NCBI GenBank assembly: GCA_905221605.1
Contig: CAJNDS010002500.1
Span: 324,994-388,993 of the forward strand
Length of the DNA: 64,000 nucleotides
Reading direction: 5' to 3'
Source: Symbiodinium natans
Taxonomy: Eukaryota > Sar > Dinophyceae > Suessiales > Symbiodiniaceae
Shown: one piece after another, positions 37,215 through 47,745 of the stretch
How positions within the stretch are numbered: position 1 is the first letter of the stretch
Layout of the letters: the number at the start of each line of letters is the position of its first letter
Notes under the pieces: generated by a model
Seen by the model: only the letters and a program-made list of their open reading frames with translations
Told to the model about the DNA's origin: nothing
The model's database searches: none
Translations under genes and position numbers: made by a program

Positions 37215-37540
37215 ACCTGCTAAACCTATTTCGTGGTAATGATTCCGTTTCTGTAGAATTCGTGCGAATTCTTTAGGCAAGTTGAATATTATCACAGCCA
37301 CGCGAAAATGTTCAGGAGCGTTCGGGAGCATTCGGACAGTGAGAGGCGTTCGCGCGGCATTCGCGCGGCGTTCGCGCGGCGTCCGCGAGGCGTTCGGAGG
37401 CGTTCGGCCTGGCATCCGCGTTCATTCGCGATCGGGAGCGACCAAACGCCATCGCACGCGTTAAAATGCATTCGCCCCCAGGAATTCGTAATAATTCTCC
37501 ATATCCGTACTCATTAGTATGGAAAGGGTTTAGCAGGTAA
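37215..37540. mobile_element. Candidate MITE with 13-bp terminal inverted repeats
   Basis: TACCTGCTAAACC at the left end and its exact complement GGTTTAGCAGGTA at the right, about 325 bp apart. The inside has GAATTCGTGCGAATTC and repeated GCGTTCGCGCGGC words, unlike the flanks. The paralogous site in copy 1 (about 20,680) lacks it: flanking telomere-like words and the sequence ending AATTGAAACGG continue there without it. TA at both outer ends would fit a TA target duplication as in Tc1/mariner-type MITEs. No transposase; non-autonomous. Confidence 0.7.
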
Positions 37541-38319
37541 AGCCTGCAACAAGGAATCCCGAGTCTTACAGAATTGAAACGGAGACCAGGGGGCAGCGGG
37601 CGCAACATCCGCCGAGGAGGCGCAGGTCATGTGGGAGTATTCCATGGTGAGCGCTGTGGAATAAACCCTACCCTACGCCCTAAATCCTAAACCCTAAACC
37701 CTATAAACCCTAAACCCTAAACCCAAAATTAGGGGTTAGAGTTCAAGGCTTCAGGATGCGCCCTTGCTGCCTTCATCTGTCGTCCATTTCTTGAGGCTTG
37801 AAACATAACAGACTTTCTCTAGGGGCCCATGTGCCTCGTGCATACTTTGCCTCAAACTTCCTGTGTAATTCGCTTGCGGTAGAGACTTTTCAGGCAACAG
37901 TGGCCCTCAGGGTAAACGCACTTAGGCGTTGTTTGGGTCTGAGCCCGAATTACAGCAGTTGCATCCAACCAGTCTTCGCACTGTAGCACAAAAACGGCCC
38001 AGGCACCAATGGAGCTATGGCTTACTTGGAGGTTCATGGGCTCCCACAACCCCATTTCTCACGGTACTTATAAGCCCCGTCAGTCCCCTAAGCAGGTTAC
38101 AAGTTGACTTAAAACTGATGTTATAAGTACCCATGTAGAGTGGGGTTGGTCGTGCATACATGCCTTGTGCTGGATGAATTGCTGGCTTGCAAAAAGAAGC
38201 GGATTCCACTCGTTTTGCAAGCAATGTCTGCAGATCTCACGAGCCCTAAGTGTCCATATTTCTACACTCACCAGTAATAAGAAGGAACCCTATGAACACT
38301 CACCCCTAACAGCTTAGGC

Positions 38320-38585
38320 CGAAACCCTAAACTCGGAACCATAAACCCTAAACCCTACACCTCAAACCCGAAACCCTAAACCCTAAACTTTAAACACTAA
38401 ACCCTAAACCCTAAACCCAGAGCCCTCAGATTGTGGGCGCTACAAAGAGGAGTCCGAGTCCAACGAGAAGCAGAAGAACGTGGCCTCACAGGGGAGGGTT
38501 TAGGGTTTAGGGTTTCGGGTTTAGGGCGTAGGGTTTAGGGTTTAGGGCTTAGGGTTTAGGGTTTCGGGTTTCGGGTTCAGGGCAA
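38320..38585. repeat. CCCTAAA block facing a TTTAGGG block, about 75-bp spacer
   Basis: C-rich array about 38,320-38,425, spacer, then G-rich array about 38,498-38,585. The two arms are complementary and could fold as a large stem-loop. Arms are imperfect. Confidence 0.8.
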
Positions 38586-38659
38586 GGGGAGGTCGGTTTC
38601 GCTTCGAGATTAAGGCTTAGCAGGGGTTGAGGGGCCGAAATGGGACCCATCTCTACATA

Positions 38660-40745
38660 TGGTCACTTCTCTCAAATGTGGTCCCTTTTGGGGTCCTCAT
38701 TATAAGGCGGCCCCTCCTATTTAGGGTACCAAAAAAAGGGACCCTAATTCCTCCATGGTTCAGGCCTCTCAAGGCAAAGGAGCTTGGGTCTCTCAGCTTT
38801 GCATTGAGGTTTCAGTTTTCTGGACCGGTTGCGGCAGTCGTCCCAACCTCAAAATACCTCGGAAGCATCTTTTTCCTGGCTGTGAGGTAGGGCCGGTGCA
38901 GGAGTGGGACATGCGATGTACAGCCAAAGGCCTGAAGTCCCACCCAACTTCCTCTTCAGGGACCCGGATTGAAGGCTTAGGGTTCCCTAAACCCTAACCC
39001 CCAAACCCCAAACCCCAAACCCTAAACCCTAAACCCTAAACCCCAAACCCTAAACCCCAAACCCTAAACCCCAAGACCCTAAACCCTAAACCCATGAAGC
39101 CCTTCTGGGCCCCAGTGCTTGATTTTGCTGGACCGCTGTAGATGCGCTTCGTGAGCTTCATGGCCATGCCGAAGCCTGGGGTTTAGGGTTTAGGGTTTGG
39201 GGTTTAGGGTTTGGGGTTTAGGGTTTAGGGTTTAGGGTTTAGGGCTTAGGGTTTAGGGTTTAGGGCTTTGCCGTTTGTTAGGTGCTTTGACCCTCGTCCT
39301 ACAGAAGGCTTGTCGGCAATGTTCTGAAAGGCTACGTCAGGTCATTGCGCAACTCGGACCCCCAATTTTTCAAAAGAACTCAGGCACACTCCGATTTTTG
39401 CAGATCGTGGGAAATGCTTTTTGATGGACGTCATGGACGTCTTGCATCTCCTTTACATGGTTCCTAGTCCCTTCTTTTGAAAACAAGCGCAAGACCCATT
39501 GAGGCAGAGCTGCCCACACTCGCCACGAGCAGCCCAATGAGCTGACGTACATCGAAGGACTCGTGCATGCGGATGACCTCTCGGCGCAAAGAAGGAAAGT
39601 TTAGGGGTTAGGGTTTAGGGTTTAGGGTTTAGGGTTTAGGGTGTAGGGTGTAGGGAACATCCAGTCAGCTTCAACACATGTGTCCGAGACCATCACCAGC
39701 CATCACCATCATCAGGTAAGCTGCATTTCTGATGTTTTGGCTGGTGAGATCATCCGAACGAATCGTGCTTCGTTAACGGCTCAGATTGAAAACAGAGCCC
39801 TCAAGCATATAGCTCCTGAACCATGTTCTCGCTTTTTCAAGCCCATAGCCCCTAAGCCCTCATCCCTGAAAACCATACTGGCTTCAGGGCTTAGGGTCTA
39901 GGGGTTTGGGATCTTAGGGTTGAGGGGTTTAGGGCTTACCGGTTTCAGGTTTAGGGTTTTGGGGTTTAGGGTTTACGGCTTTGGGTTTAAGGCTCAGGGG
40001 CATCGTAGCACCCCCTGGCCTTTGCAGCCAGAAGTGATACGGCGCAGCCCTCCGCATATCCTGCAATCACATCCAGCCAGTGGTGCGCCAAGAAGTACCT
40101 CGGGCTTTCCAGTCGGAGGGCCCTAACCCTCTGAAAACATATTCGTTGTTGTAATCCTCTTGAAACCTAATCAGGGAGATCTAGAACATCCCAAGGACCT
40201 ACCTAGCTTCAGAGTTAGGCTCCCCCAAAATGTAGGTTTCGAGTTTTGGGGCTCAGGGTTTAGGGGCTTCAGGTAGCTTGGCAGTCCTGCGTTCCGAGGT
40301 CTGAAGAATGTAAAGCAAGCAACAGCAACAAGTCGGTGAATGGAGGGAGCATTGTCAGGAATCAGGGTTTCAGGCGAAGAGTTGTGGATTTGTTTGCCGC
40401 TTGGCTGTCTTGTATCATGTGATAATGCCCTAAACCTTAAACCCAAGACCCCCACTGAACCCAATAACAGAGCTGAAGATGAACATGATCGACTCCGATC
40501 CTCCCTATGTCACAATCGCAACTAAACGTTCAATGGCTCGACAACTGGACAAGACGCTTCAAGCAGTTGAAATTCGTCTTTTCCAACAGGGCATTTGCCA
40601 ATAGAGGTGCAGATGTTCTGATGTACTGCTACTGTTGTGAATGACACTCACAAGAGGGTAACTTCTCTAAATTAGGATCCCTTTCAGGTACTTGCTATAA
40701 GGCGGCCCCGAATTGAGGGCCATAGTTTTAAGAACTGACCCTTTG
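38660..40745. repeat. Dispersed roughly 80-bp repeat: 38,660-38,745 and 40,663-40,745
   Basis: Both read ACTTCTCT-x-AAAT, then a CCCTTT word, then TATAAGGCGGCCCC, then a GACCCT word, in the same orientation. Function unknown. Confidence 0.65.
38983..39270. repeat. Second CCCTAAA/TTTAGGG inverted pair, about 81-bp spacer
   Basis: C-rich array about 38,983-39,095 and G-rich array about 39,176-39,270. Same architecture and spacer size as the 38,320-38,585 pair but with a different spacer sequence. Confidence 0.8.
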
Positions 40746-41751
40746 GCTTCGTGAACGCCGTCTGATGTCGTGTTTTTCATCACCGTGCTCACCAGGTTGC
40801 ACACGACCAAAGCCCACCTGGGCGGCTCTGCGTCTCATGTGCTGATTGGGGGGCGAAGCTTTAGATTTGCATGGCATAATGGGGGTTTAAGGGCCTCCGT
40901 AGACTGGATGTATTTTGGGCAGTTTACAAGAAATATTGCAGAGAATATAGGTGGCAATCAACCGGGCGAGACGCCTGCGACATGCTCAAGATGCGAGCGA
41001 TAGCGAGCCTTTCAAGAGCTGGGCTAGTCTCCCCCAGGCTTCAAAACCCTGAGGTGCCGATGGTCCCTCATCCCTGTACCCTAGCTAGCCTAACTCCCCT
41101 AAGTACCCTTGTTACCCTCATTTCCCGAATTTCCCTAATTGCCCTAATTACTCTCACTACCCTGCCAGAAGAATGGCGAAATCTTGGTCAGACAGAAACT
41201 CCCCTGGCTGCGTCAGTGACGAGTGCCCCAAGAACCCAACCAAAAGACTCCCTTTTTGTCATGTTTAACTCCCTTGGATTTGTACGGTTTTGGTTTTTGA
41301 CATCATGCTGAAGAAGCTTCCTGAGGAAAATATGGGGAGTGACAAGTGTTGGCGTGGCACGGCGTGCATGAAGTCGCATTGATCCCTGGCAGGTGTGGGT
41401 TCTTGCCGATGTTTGCCATCGTTTCCCAAAAAAACTTCCATGCCTGGCGTGATGAGTGGTGCACTCCCTGTGCATGCGAGGCCCGCCCATTCATTCTCTC
41501 AAGTGCCTTGGAGTCATCTGAGAGTGCCTACACCCTAAACCCTAAACCCTTTGTGGGCTTTGTACATCTTTTTTTGAGGATTCGTCTTTTGCAGAGCAGG
41601 GTTCACGTTGACGTCAAACCGAAGAAAGGTCGCACTGTTTCACCTACTTGGTACTTATAACCCAATCATAACTGCACCAATAAGGCCTCACACCCGCTAA
41701 CAAATCCGCCGACCCCGGCAGCAAGCGGGCAATGGGGATTATAGGGTCAAC

Positions 41752-41790
41752 CTAAACCCTAAACCCTAAACCCTATAGGGTTTAGGGCAT
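41752..41790. repeat. 24-bp perfect palindrome of telomere-like repeats
   Basis: At 41,764-41,787 CCCTAAACCCTA meets its own complement TAGGGTTTAGGG with no spacer. The C-rich side is on the left, the opposite of a telomere-telomere fusion. Confidence 0.9.
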
Positions 41791-42623
41791 CTCTGGTCCG
41801 GGCCGCATAGAGGCCCAAGAACCACCAACCCGTCCCACAGCCAGCAAGCGCAAGCGAAGCGCCTGGGAGCAAAGGCAAGACCTTCTGGTTTGTGGTCCAT
41901 ATTCAATGTTGCTGAATTTTGCGTCGTGGGGAATATCATAGTTTAGGGTACGCTTTAGAAGCTCTGCAGACTACTCTTTTTTGGATTGTGTGTGTGATTG
42001 AAATGCATTTGAAAAGCGTCAAGTCAGTGAATTCGCATCAGCTTCAACAAGTGACACACAGCTGTACGGAATGGTCTACTTTGCCCACACTTCTTTGGTT
42101 TGACGTACTCGAACTGGGCTCATTCCGAATATGTGGGCATTTGAGCACTGGTGTCCAAATTTTGTGTGCTTTTGAGATCGCAGAGAGAAAGATGGGCATT
42201 ATATGGCATTATTGTCCTGAAAGCTTCAGCGCTTCGGTGGCTTTTCCTCTCAGGGCAAAGGCTCCCTCCGCATCAGATCAGGAGTCACCCAGCAAAAGGC
42301 AGCAAGGGCGATGATGTCCCGTGTTTTGGGCTCATGGATATGTGGGGGGGGGGGGGGTGTGGGCGGCTTTGTGGCTTAGGTGGGCTGGTCACGGAGGCCC
42401 GATTGCGCGCCTGTCACGCTCCCGGCCATCGTGTCACCCGATGGAAAGGATGCACCGTCCTTGCAAGTGAAAAACTCTGGAACTCTTTTTTTTGGGAGGG
42501 TTTAGGGTTTGGGCCTAGGGTTTGGAGTCTGGTTTTTTAGGGTCCACATTCCATGGTCACTCGAAGCATAGGCCCGCGATGGCCCACTGCCTGCAAAGGT
42601 GACGGGGCCCACCAAGTAGGGTT

Positions 42624-42710
42624 CACAGGGTTCAGGGTTCAGGGTTTAGGGTTTAGGGTTCAGGGTTTCGGGTTTAGGGTTTGGGGTTTGGGGTTTAGGG
42701 TTTAGGGAAG
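42624..42710. repeat. TTTAGGG/GTTCAGGG degenerate array
   Basis: About a dozen heptamers with TTCAGGG, TTTCGGG and TTTGGGG variants, G-rich strand on plus. Confidence 0.85.
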
Positions 42711-43354
42711 CCTTTTCATCCTCCAACCCCAACAAGTCCATAGCCAAGCTGCCGCGTGGGCATCCGTCAAAATGATGGTGCGGAAGATTCGCTTGACCTG
42801 GCAGCAGAGACTGAATTCTTAAAACAACGGAAGGTCCGGGCTCGATTTGCTTTGCGCTGTTTGGTTGGCCGTTCCTTCCTTCTAGTTCAAATTTTCGGGA
42901 GCCTCAAGTATTTGGGAACGCTGTAGAAGTATTCGTGCAGAACTTCACTTTGGCCCGATCTCCATGCTGCTGCGCGGCGTCCTCCGGAGGTATTGGTCTC
43001 TGCCGCTGAAAGACCAGTTTCAGAATGCGGTTCAGCAGCTGGCCGTAGCACAGAGCAAACCTGGGCAGCATCCTTTCAACGCCGAAGAAGCACCCCTGAT
43101 GTCCCCACTTGTTTTAATTGATAGTAGAAATGCTTCCCGAAGGGTGGCTCATCTCATGGTTCTACAGGACAAAAAGCGGGGATACTGCTTGGCTACCATG
43201 TAGGCCTCTCTCGCAAGAGCCTCGAAACCCCTGAACCATGAGGGCTGCTGGGCCACAGGACCATCCGCAGCGGCTGGAAGCCGTAGAGAAGCGCGGACAG
43301 CGTAAGGGAGATGCCGACCCCCTCCCAGCTGAAGGCCAGGGAGCCTGTCTCATG

Positions 43355-43440
43355 GGGTTTAGGGTTTAGGATTTAGGGTTTAGGGTTTAGGGTTTGGGGT
43401 TTAAGGTTCAGGGTTCAGGGTTTCCAGTGTGGGGGTTTAG
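43355..43440. repeat. TTTAGGG-like degenerate array
   Basis: Heptamers with TTTAGGA, TTTGGGG and TTCAGGG variants, G-rich strand on plus. Confidence 0.85.
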
Positions 43441-43914
43441 AGGGCTTCTGACGCCCTGAACCCCAAAGTGCCATCTCATCACCATGCCCCCTACACCCAA
43501 AAGCAAGATTTTCTTGCGAGTTGGATGTAATGAGTCATCTTGCAGCCCTCAGCCTTAGATATAGGCCTTCTTCTAGCAACTATAAACCTATAAACCTCCA
43601 AGCTGAGATTTGTCCCTCGACTCTGCCTGGGTAAACGAGGACCTCCAGCCATCCCAGCGACAGGGACTGCGCCTGCCGCGTCAAGAAGACCTGGCCACTC
43701 AACATGCCGACGCGACAACAATTGAAAAAAACACTTGCTCCCCAAGCCCCTAACCCCATACCCTAAATCCTAAACCCTCAGCACTTTTTTGCTGATTTGC
43801 CTTTTTATTCTTTGAAATCAGCTGCGCTAGGGAGGTGCCCTGATGCCCGGCACACTTTGAGCAACACCTCTGGGAGCCGAAGCTAAAGCCCCAAACACTC
43901 CAAGTGCCATAATC

Positions 43915-44032
43915 ATATATTAGTATGACAAAAATAGTCATACTAGTATACTCGTATACTCGTATACTTGTATACTAGCATGCCAGTATACCAGTGTACC
44001 AATGTACTAGTTTACTAGCATACTGGCATCTG
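43915..44032. repeat. TATAC/TAGTATAC microsatellite-like tract
   Basis: Alternating CTAGTATAC, CTCGTATAC and CCAGTATAC words. The same simple-sequence type fills the intron at 46,611-46,919. Confidence 0.85.
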
Positions 44033-45551
44033 CAAGAAGAATTACTACCAATCGTATCGTACTTCAAAGAAAGCGTCGTCCAGGTCCAGCAGCCGGGACA
44101 ACGCCATGGCCGGTGAAGAGGCTGCACTGTAGCAAAGGCCAGCTCCCCTTGTAGTATTTTGAAGCTCACACAGGTTTTGCAGGGTTTGTTTCGGGTTGAG
44201 GGTTTAGTGTTTAGGGTCTCTACATGTTGAAGGGTTCTTTGCATTGCGGAGCGGCTGGAGGTTAGGTTGCGAATCATTGGCAGCAGGTCCACTAAGAATG
44301 ACTATGAGGAGCCTGCGAGGACCACTGTGTAAACCAGTGTGAAGAGCGTTGTCTTGCGGAATCTTGCAGGTTTCCTGAGCCTCGGCAGTCGCTTACCTAT
44401 GGTGAGGTGTCCATGCGTCAAACAACATGCCCAAATTGCTTTCAGAGTTGCGCCAGGCTGTCCACAGGGCGTAGGATTTAGGAGTTTTGCCGTGTTTGGC
44501 CCACTTTTCCTGCTCATGCGCGTTTCTTTTGTTCCGGCGCTGACATCGAAGGCCAACTTGAATCTCCCACTGTGAACCTGGCATGCATGGCTTTTGGGCT
44601 TTAGGGTTCAGTTCTCAGGTCAGGATGTCGGTGGGCATTTGGTGGGTAAAGAATCAGGGTGATGGGATTGTCAGCAACAACACAAAGCCCGCCAAGATAC
44701 CTTGCATCGTGTGCGAGTGGCTATTGCGACCATCTAGCTCGTGCGAACTTTGCGTGCTGCTGCTCTGATAACTCGCGTCAAGCAAGATTTGTGTGGTGGC
44801 TTGAGGTGAAAGGTTTGGGGGAATTCCGGCTTTGCTGTGTGGGGGCTTAAATAGGGAGCTTCAAAGAGTGTTACCGCGCCTCCTTAGGGCTCATTGAGGG
44901 TTGAAGGGTTCTAAACGGGAGCGAGCCGGCATTGCAGCATTTCGAGGTTTCATTTTCGGGGTTCGGGGGTTTAGGGCAAGTTTAGGGAGCCGTTAGACTC
45001 TGCTTATCTTGCTGCCATCCCCTTCCTTCCCTCCTGCTACTCCCCAGAGCAGCTGCTAGTGCATTTGCACTGCATTTGCTGCATTCTCCCTCTTTTGAGA
45101 TTGGTCTCCTTGGATGAAAGACGGTGTAACTCGTAGCAAGCTGGTGGCGATCAGGAAACACTGACTAGGCAGCCAAACACGTTGAAACCTCCTAAGCCCA
45201 GAAGCCTGAACTGCAGCTTCGTGGCCAGCTAACTAACGCCGCGGCACGCGACTTCTTCTTGAGCCACCAGCCGGCGTTGCTGAATATGGGGGCCCTATCA
45301 AACCCAAAACACTGCAGAACACTTTTTGTAGCCCAAATCTGTCTAGGAACCGTAGGCAAATCACGTCCTCAGCCCCTCAGCCCCTTGGCACCGTTGCAGC
45401 TATACTTCTCCCAACTTGAGCCAAGACCAAGTCGAGCTGCCACAACGCTTCAAAGAGCCATTCGCTCTCAGCACCAGCAACCTGCAACCAGTCCCCAGCT
45501 TTCGCGTCGGAATCTGCGCCCCCAGGGATCCCCGGAGTCTTGGAAAGGTAC

Positions 45552-45658
45552 GATACAGGGGCCTCAATGATGAGAAGAGGGTTTTGGGGTTCCCATGATA
45601 CTAGAGTTCTAATGAGGAAGCGCCCAAAATAGTATTGGTACTCATTAAGGCCCCTATA
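45552..45658. mobile_element. Possible miniature foldback element (about 107 bp)
   Basis: Left end ACAGGGGCCTCAATGA and right end the complement of ATAGGGGCCTTAATGA: 14 of 16 positions pair. No coding content. Too short and imperfect to be sure. Confidence 0.35.
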
Positions 45659-45710
45659 TTACAACACGCCGCATACCTGCGGGTGATCTCACTAAGTGCG
45701 GGCAGCACCT

Positions 45711-47734
45711 TCAGAAGTACAGCACGAAGGCAGCGAGCATCAAGAAGCTCGGAAAGAGCCGCTGACCGTTGCTGCCCTCGCAGTAGATGCCCACGTGATC
45801 CGCGAAGTAGAGCTTTGAATCCGTGACAAACTCGTAGCCCGTCAACTGCTCTTGCACCTGTCGGACGCTGGTCACCGAGCTGGGCCTTACGGTTTCGTTG
45901 GACGGGTCGAGGAAGAAGACCACGTCTCCCACCTCAACTTCGGTGGGGCGCTTGTTTTTCCACCGTTCGCCTGCTTCGCCTGCTTCAAGGTCAGGAACGT
46001 CAGGATCCCGCACGGGTACGAAGGCATCCGGGCCGACCAGCACAGGCTTCCCTAAAAGATGAGAGAGCTCGTGGTCGATCTCAGTGTAGCTTGTCACGCT
46101 CACCGTCGTGACGGCAACGTTGCAGCCCGGCGCAGTTACCTGCCTGCTTGCATACCCCCACCTTTCGTGCATGATGTCGTAGGCGTTCTGTCCCCAACCC
46201 GCATCCGGCCCACTGGCTTTTCCAGGCGAGAAGATTTTGAATGGAGACGTGTCTGAGTTCTCAATATCTTCGACCTTCCATTCCCCTTTCAACGGAATCG
46301 ACACGCACTCGACCTCCCCATGGTGGAGCTCGCATTTCTGGTCCTCACCCCCAGACGCAGAGATGATGGTCCCTCTTGGCACGCAACGCCAATTACGGCC
46401 TCCGTTAGACGGAGCGGGCTCGTGGCGCACCCGCGATGCTTCCTGCAAGAAGAACTGCTGCACATTGAAGACCTCCTCCCAGCAGCCTGGCTCCGCCTGG
46501 CAGGCGCGGATGTGCTGGCGGACCACCCGAGCACGCACCTCCGCGGAGGACCTGCGGAAGAGCTCCCTGAAGCCCAGGTTGGCCTTGAGCCGGGCCTTGA
46601 GCGCAGCCTCCTGAAGGATGCTTTTGGGATCTGCAAAAAGCAACGGCAACAATATTGTAGTATTTGTCGTATATTCTAGTATAGTATATTCTAGTACAGT
46701 ATACTCTAGTATAGTATATTCTAGTATGGCATAGTATAGTAGATCATACTCCCGAAGGATGCTCGGGGTCTGCAAAAGGATTGTATTGTAGCATCGTACA
46801 GTTGTTTTATAGTATAATATAGTATAGCATCGTATCGTATAGTACAGTATGGTATAGTATAGTATAGTAAAGTAAAGTAAAGTGAAGTAAAGTATATTAC
46901 AGTGTAGTGGATTATACTCCTGAAGGACGCTCGGGATCTGCAAGAGGTCTGCGGCGGAATGGTTTTCGAAGGCCTCCTCGTCGAAGTGGGCGGAGAGGAG
47001 GTCGTCCGCCTCGCGGCAGAAGTCGGCCAAGGCTGGGTCGGGGGTCTCCTTCACCAAGTCACCGGGCCCAAACTGCCGGCCTGAGAATGTGAAGAGGGTT
47101 GCACCCAGCGAAGCGCACAAAATCTCGTTGTACTGGTTGTTGCAGCAGACATCGAAGCCCAACTTCCAGGCGGACCAGTTGGCATTGTAGAAGTGCTCTT
47201 CTTCCTCCTCCTGGGTCTTGTTGAGGCACTGCGAGATCATCTTGCTGCACCCCGAGTGCTGCGGCGATGAGAACGGATTGGCACGGCGATATCCGTGCTG
47301 CAGAAGGGCATGCCCAACCGGTGGCAGTGCACAACTCCCGTCTGCAAGGCATTCAGTCCCTGAGCCCTTCGCAACGACGATGATTGCGGCGAGTGCGAAG
47401 CTAAGCATCGTGGCTGTCACGATGATTGCGGTACACACGGGAGAAGATAAATGTTTTCGAGCTGCAAGGCTTGCGGCACCAGTGGGTCCTCTTAAGTATC
47501 CGAGCTGGCGCATCACCCGATACAGCAGGCAACTCCTACGGATCTCAACCGCTCGAGCACTCTCGCTGAAAGAATCGCACACGCCCTTTTTGTAAGCGAA
47601 GAACAGCTCAATGACTACCCTGAACTGCTCGTTTGACAAAACCTCAGATGACAGGAATGCGCCAAAAAACAAAACAAGGTCGATCCTCTCGGCAGTGAAG
47701 CTGAGCAGCCGGCTGCTGTACTTGAGCTCCAGTC
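45711..47734 (-). CDS. Membrane-anchored protein with candidate Hint-like domain, 5'-partial
   Basis: The frame is open from about 47,745 to a stop at 45,711. No convincing ATG starts it, so it is probably entered by splicing (acceptor GGTCAG|GACTGGAG at 47,735/47,734). Counting from the TTG at 47,672: a hydrophobic helix at residues 80-101, a Cys-rich part (DVCCNNQYNEILC), the repeat-bounded intron, then from C430 a stretch that resembles a Hint fold. This has an N-terminal Cys (WRCVPRGTIISASGG), a T-x3-H block (TEIDH, 530-534), VLVGPDAFVPV, EVGDVVFFLD, and a late YFADHVGIYCEG block like the Hint C-end. Hint domains splice or cleave themselves (hedgehog, inteins). The last residues (SNG, polar spacer, FLMLAAFVLYF) look like a GPI-anchor signal. 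The family call is by eye only, and a donor near 45,770 could remove the tail. Confidence 0.55.
46611..46919 (-). other. Repeat-bounded in-frame intron (309 bp) in the Hint-like gene
   Basis: Between CTTCAG|GAGTATAAT (46,920/46,919) and CATCCTTCAG|GAGGCTGCG (46,611/46,610) the sequence is mostly TATAG/TACTA simple repeat that reads as Tyr-Thr-Ile-Leu runs. Removing it joins SVLQ to EAALKARL in phase 0. A word of about 28 bp (minus strand TTGCAGATCCC...CCTTCAGGAG) occurs three times: at both edges (about 46,607-46,637 and 46,917-46,943) and once inside (46,749-46,776). The exact splice points are ambiguous because of the repeats; the version above needs a GA donor, which dinoflagellates are known to tolerate. 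It has no stop in frame, so retention is possible. Confidence 0.6.
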
Positions 47735-47745
47735 CTGACCAGCTT

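Larger units (their letters stand above)
22440..38280. repeat. Segmental duplication, copy 2 (direct; partner 8,495-21,570)
   Basis: Same order and orientation as copy 1 but longer. Extra material: a 1.7 kb insertion at about 30,025-31,715, a 1.1 kb tandem duplication at 32,740-34,915, a different segment at 35,200-35,945, and a 325-bp TIR element at 37,215-37,540. At its left end it has a single diverged satellite-type unit (22,440-22,690) in place of the tandem array. I see no gene conserved between the copies. Confidence 0.93.
38281..45550. other. Long non-coding stretch rich in telomere-like blocks
   Basis: Apart from the repeats listed separately I see no gene. Further telomere-like blocks: about 39,599-39,656, 39,885-39,995, 40,245-40,270, 41,530-41,550, 42,498-42,540, 43,755-43,782 and 44,200-44,220. 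Short frames such as 42,964-43,203 (79 codons, ATG start) are possible exon pieces but match nothing I recognise. 42,344-42,357 is a poly-G run. 41,070-41,160 is a loose TNCCCTNA-like series. Confidence 0.6.

Noticed and set aside
41752-41790. Telomere-telomere fusion point
   Set aside because: The repeat orientation is reversed relative to a true end-to-end fusion.
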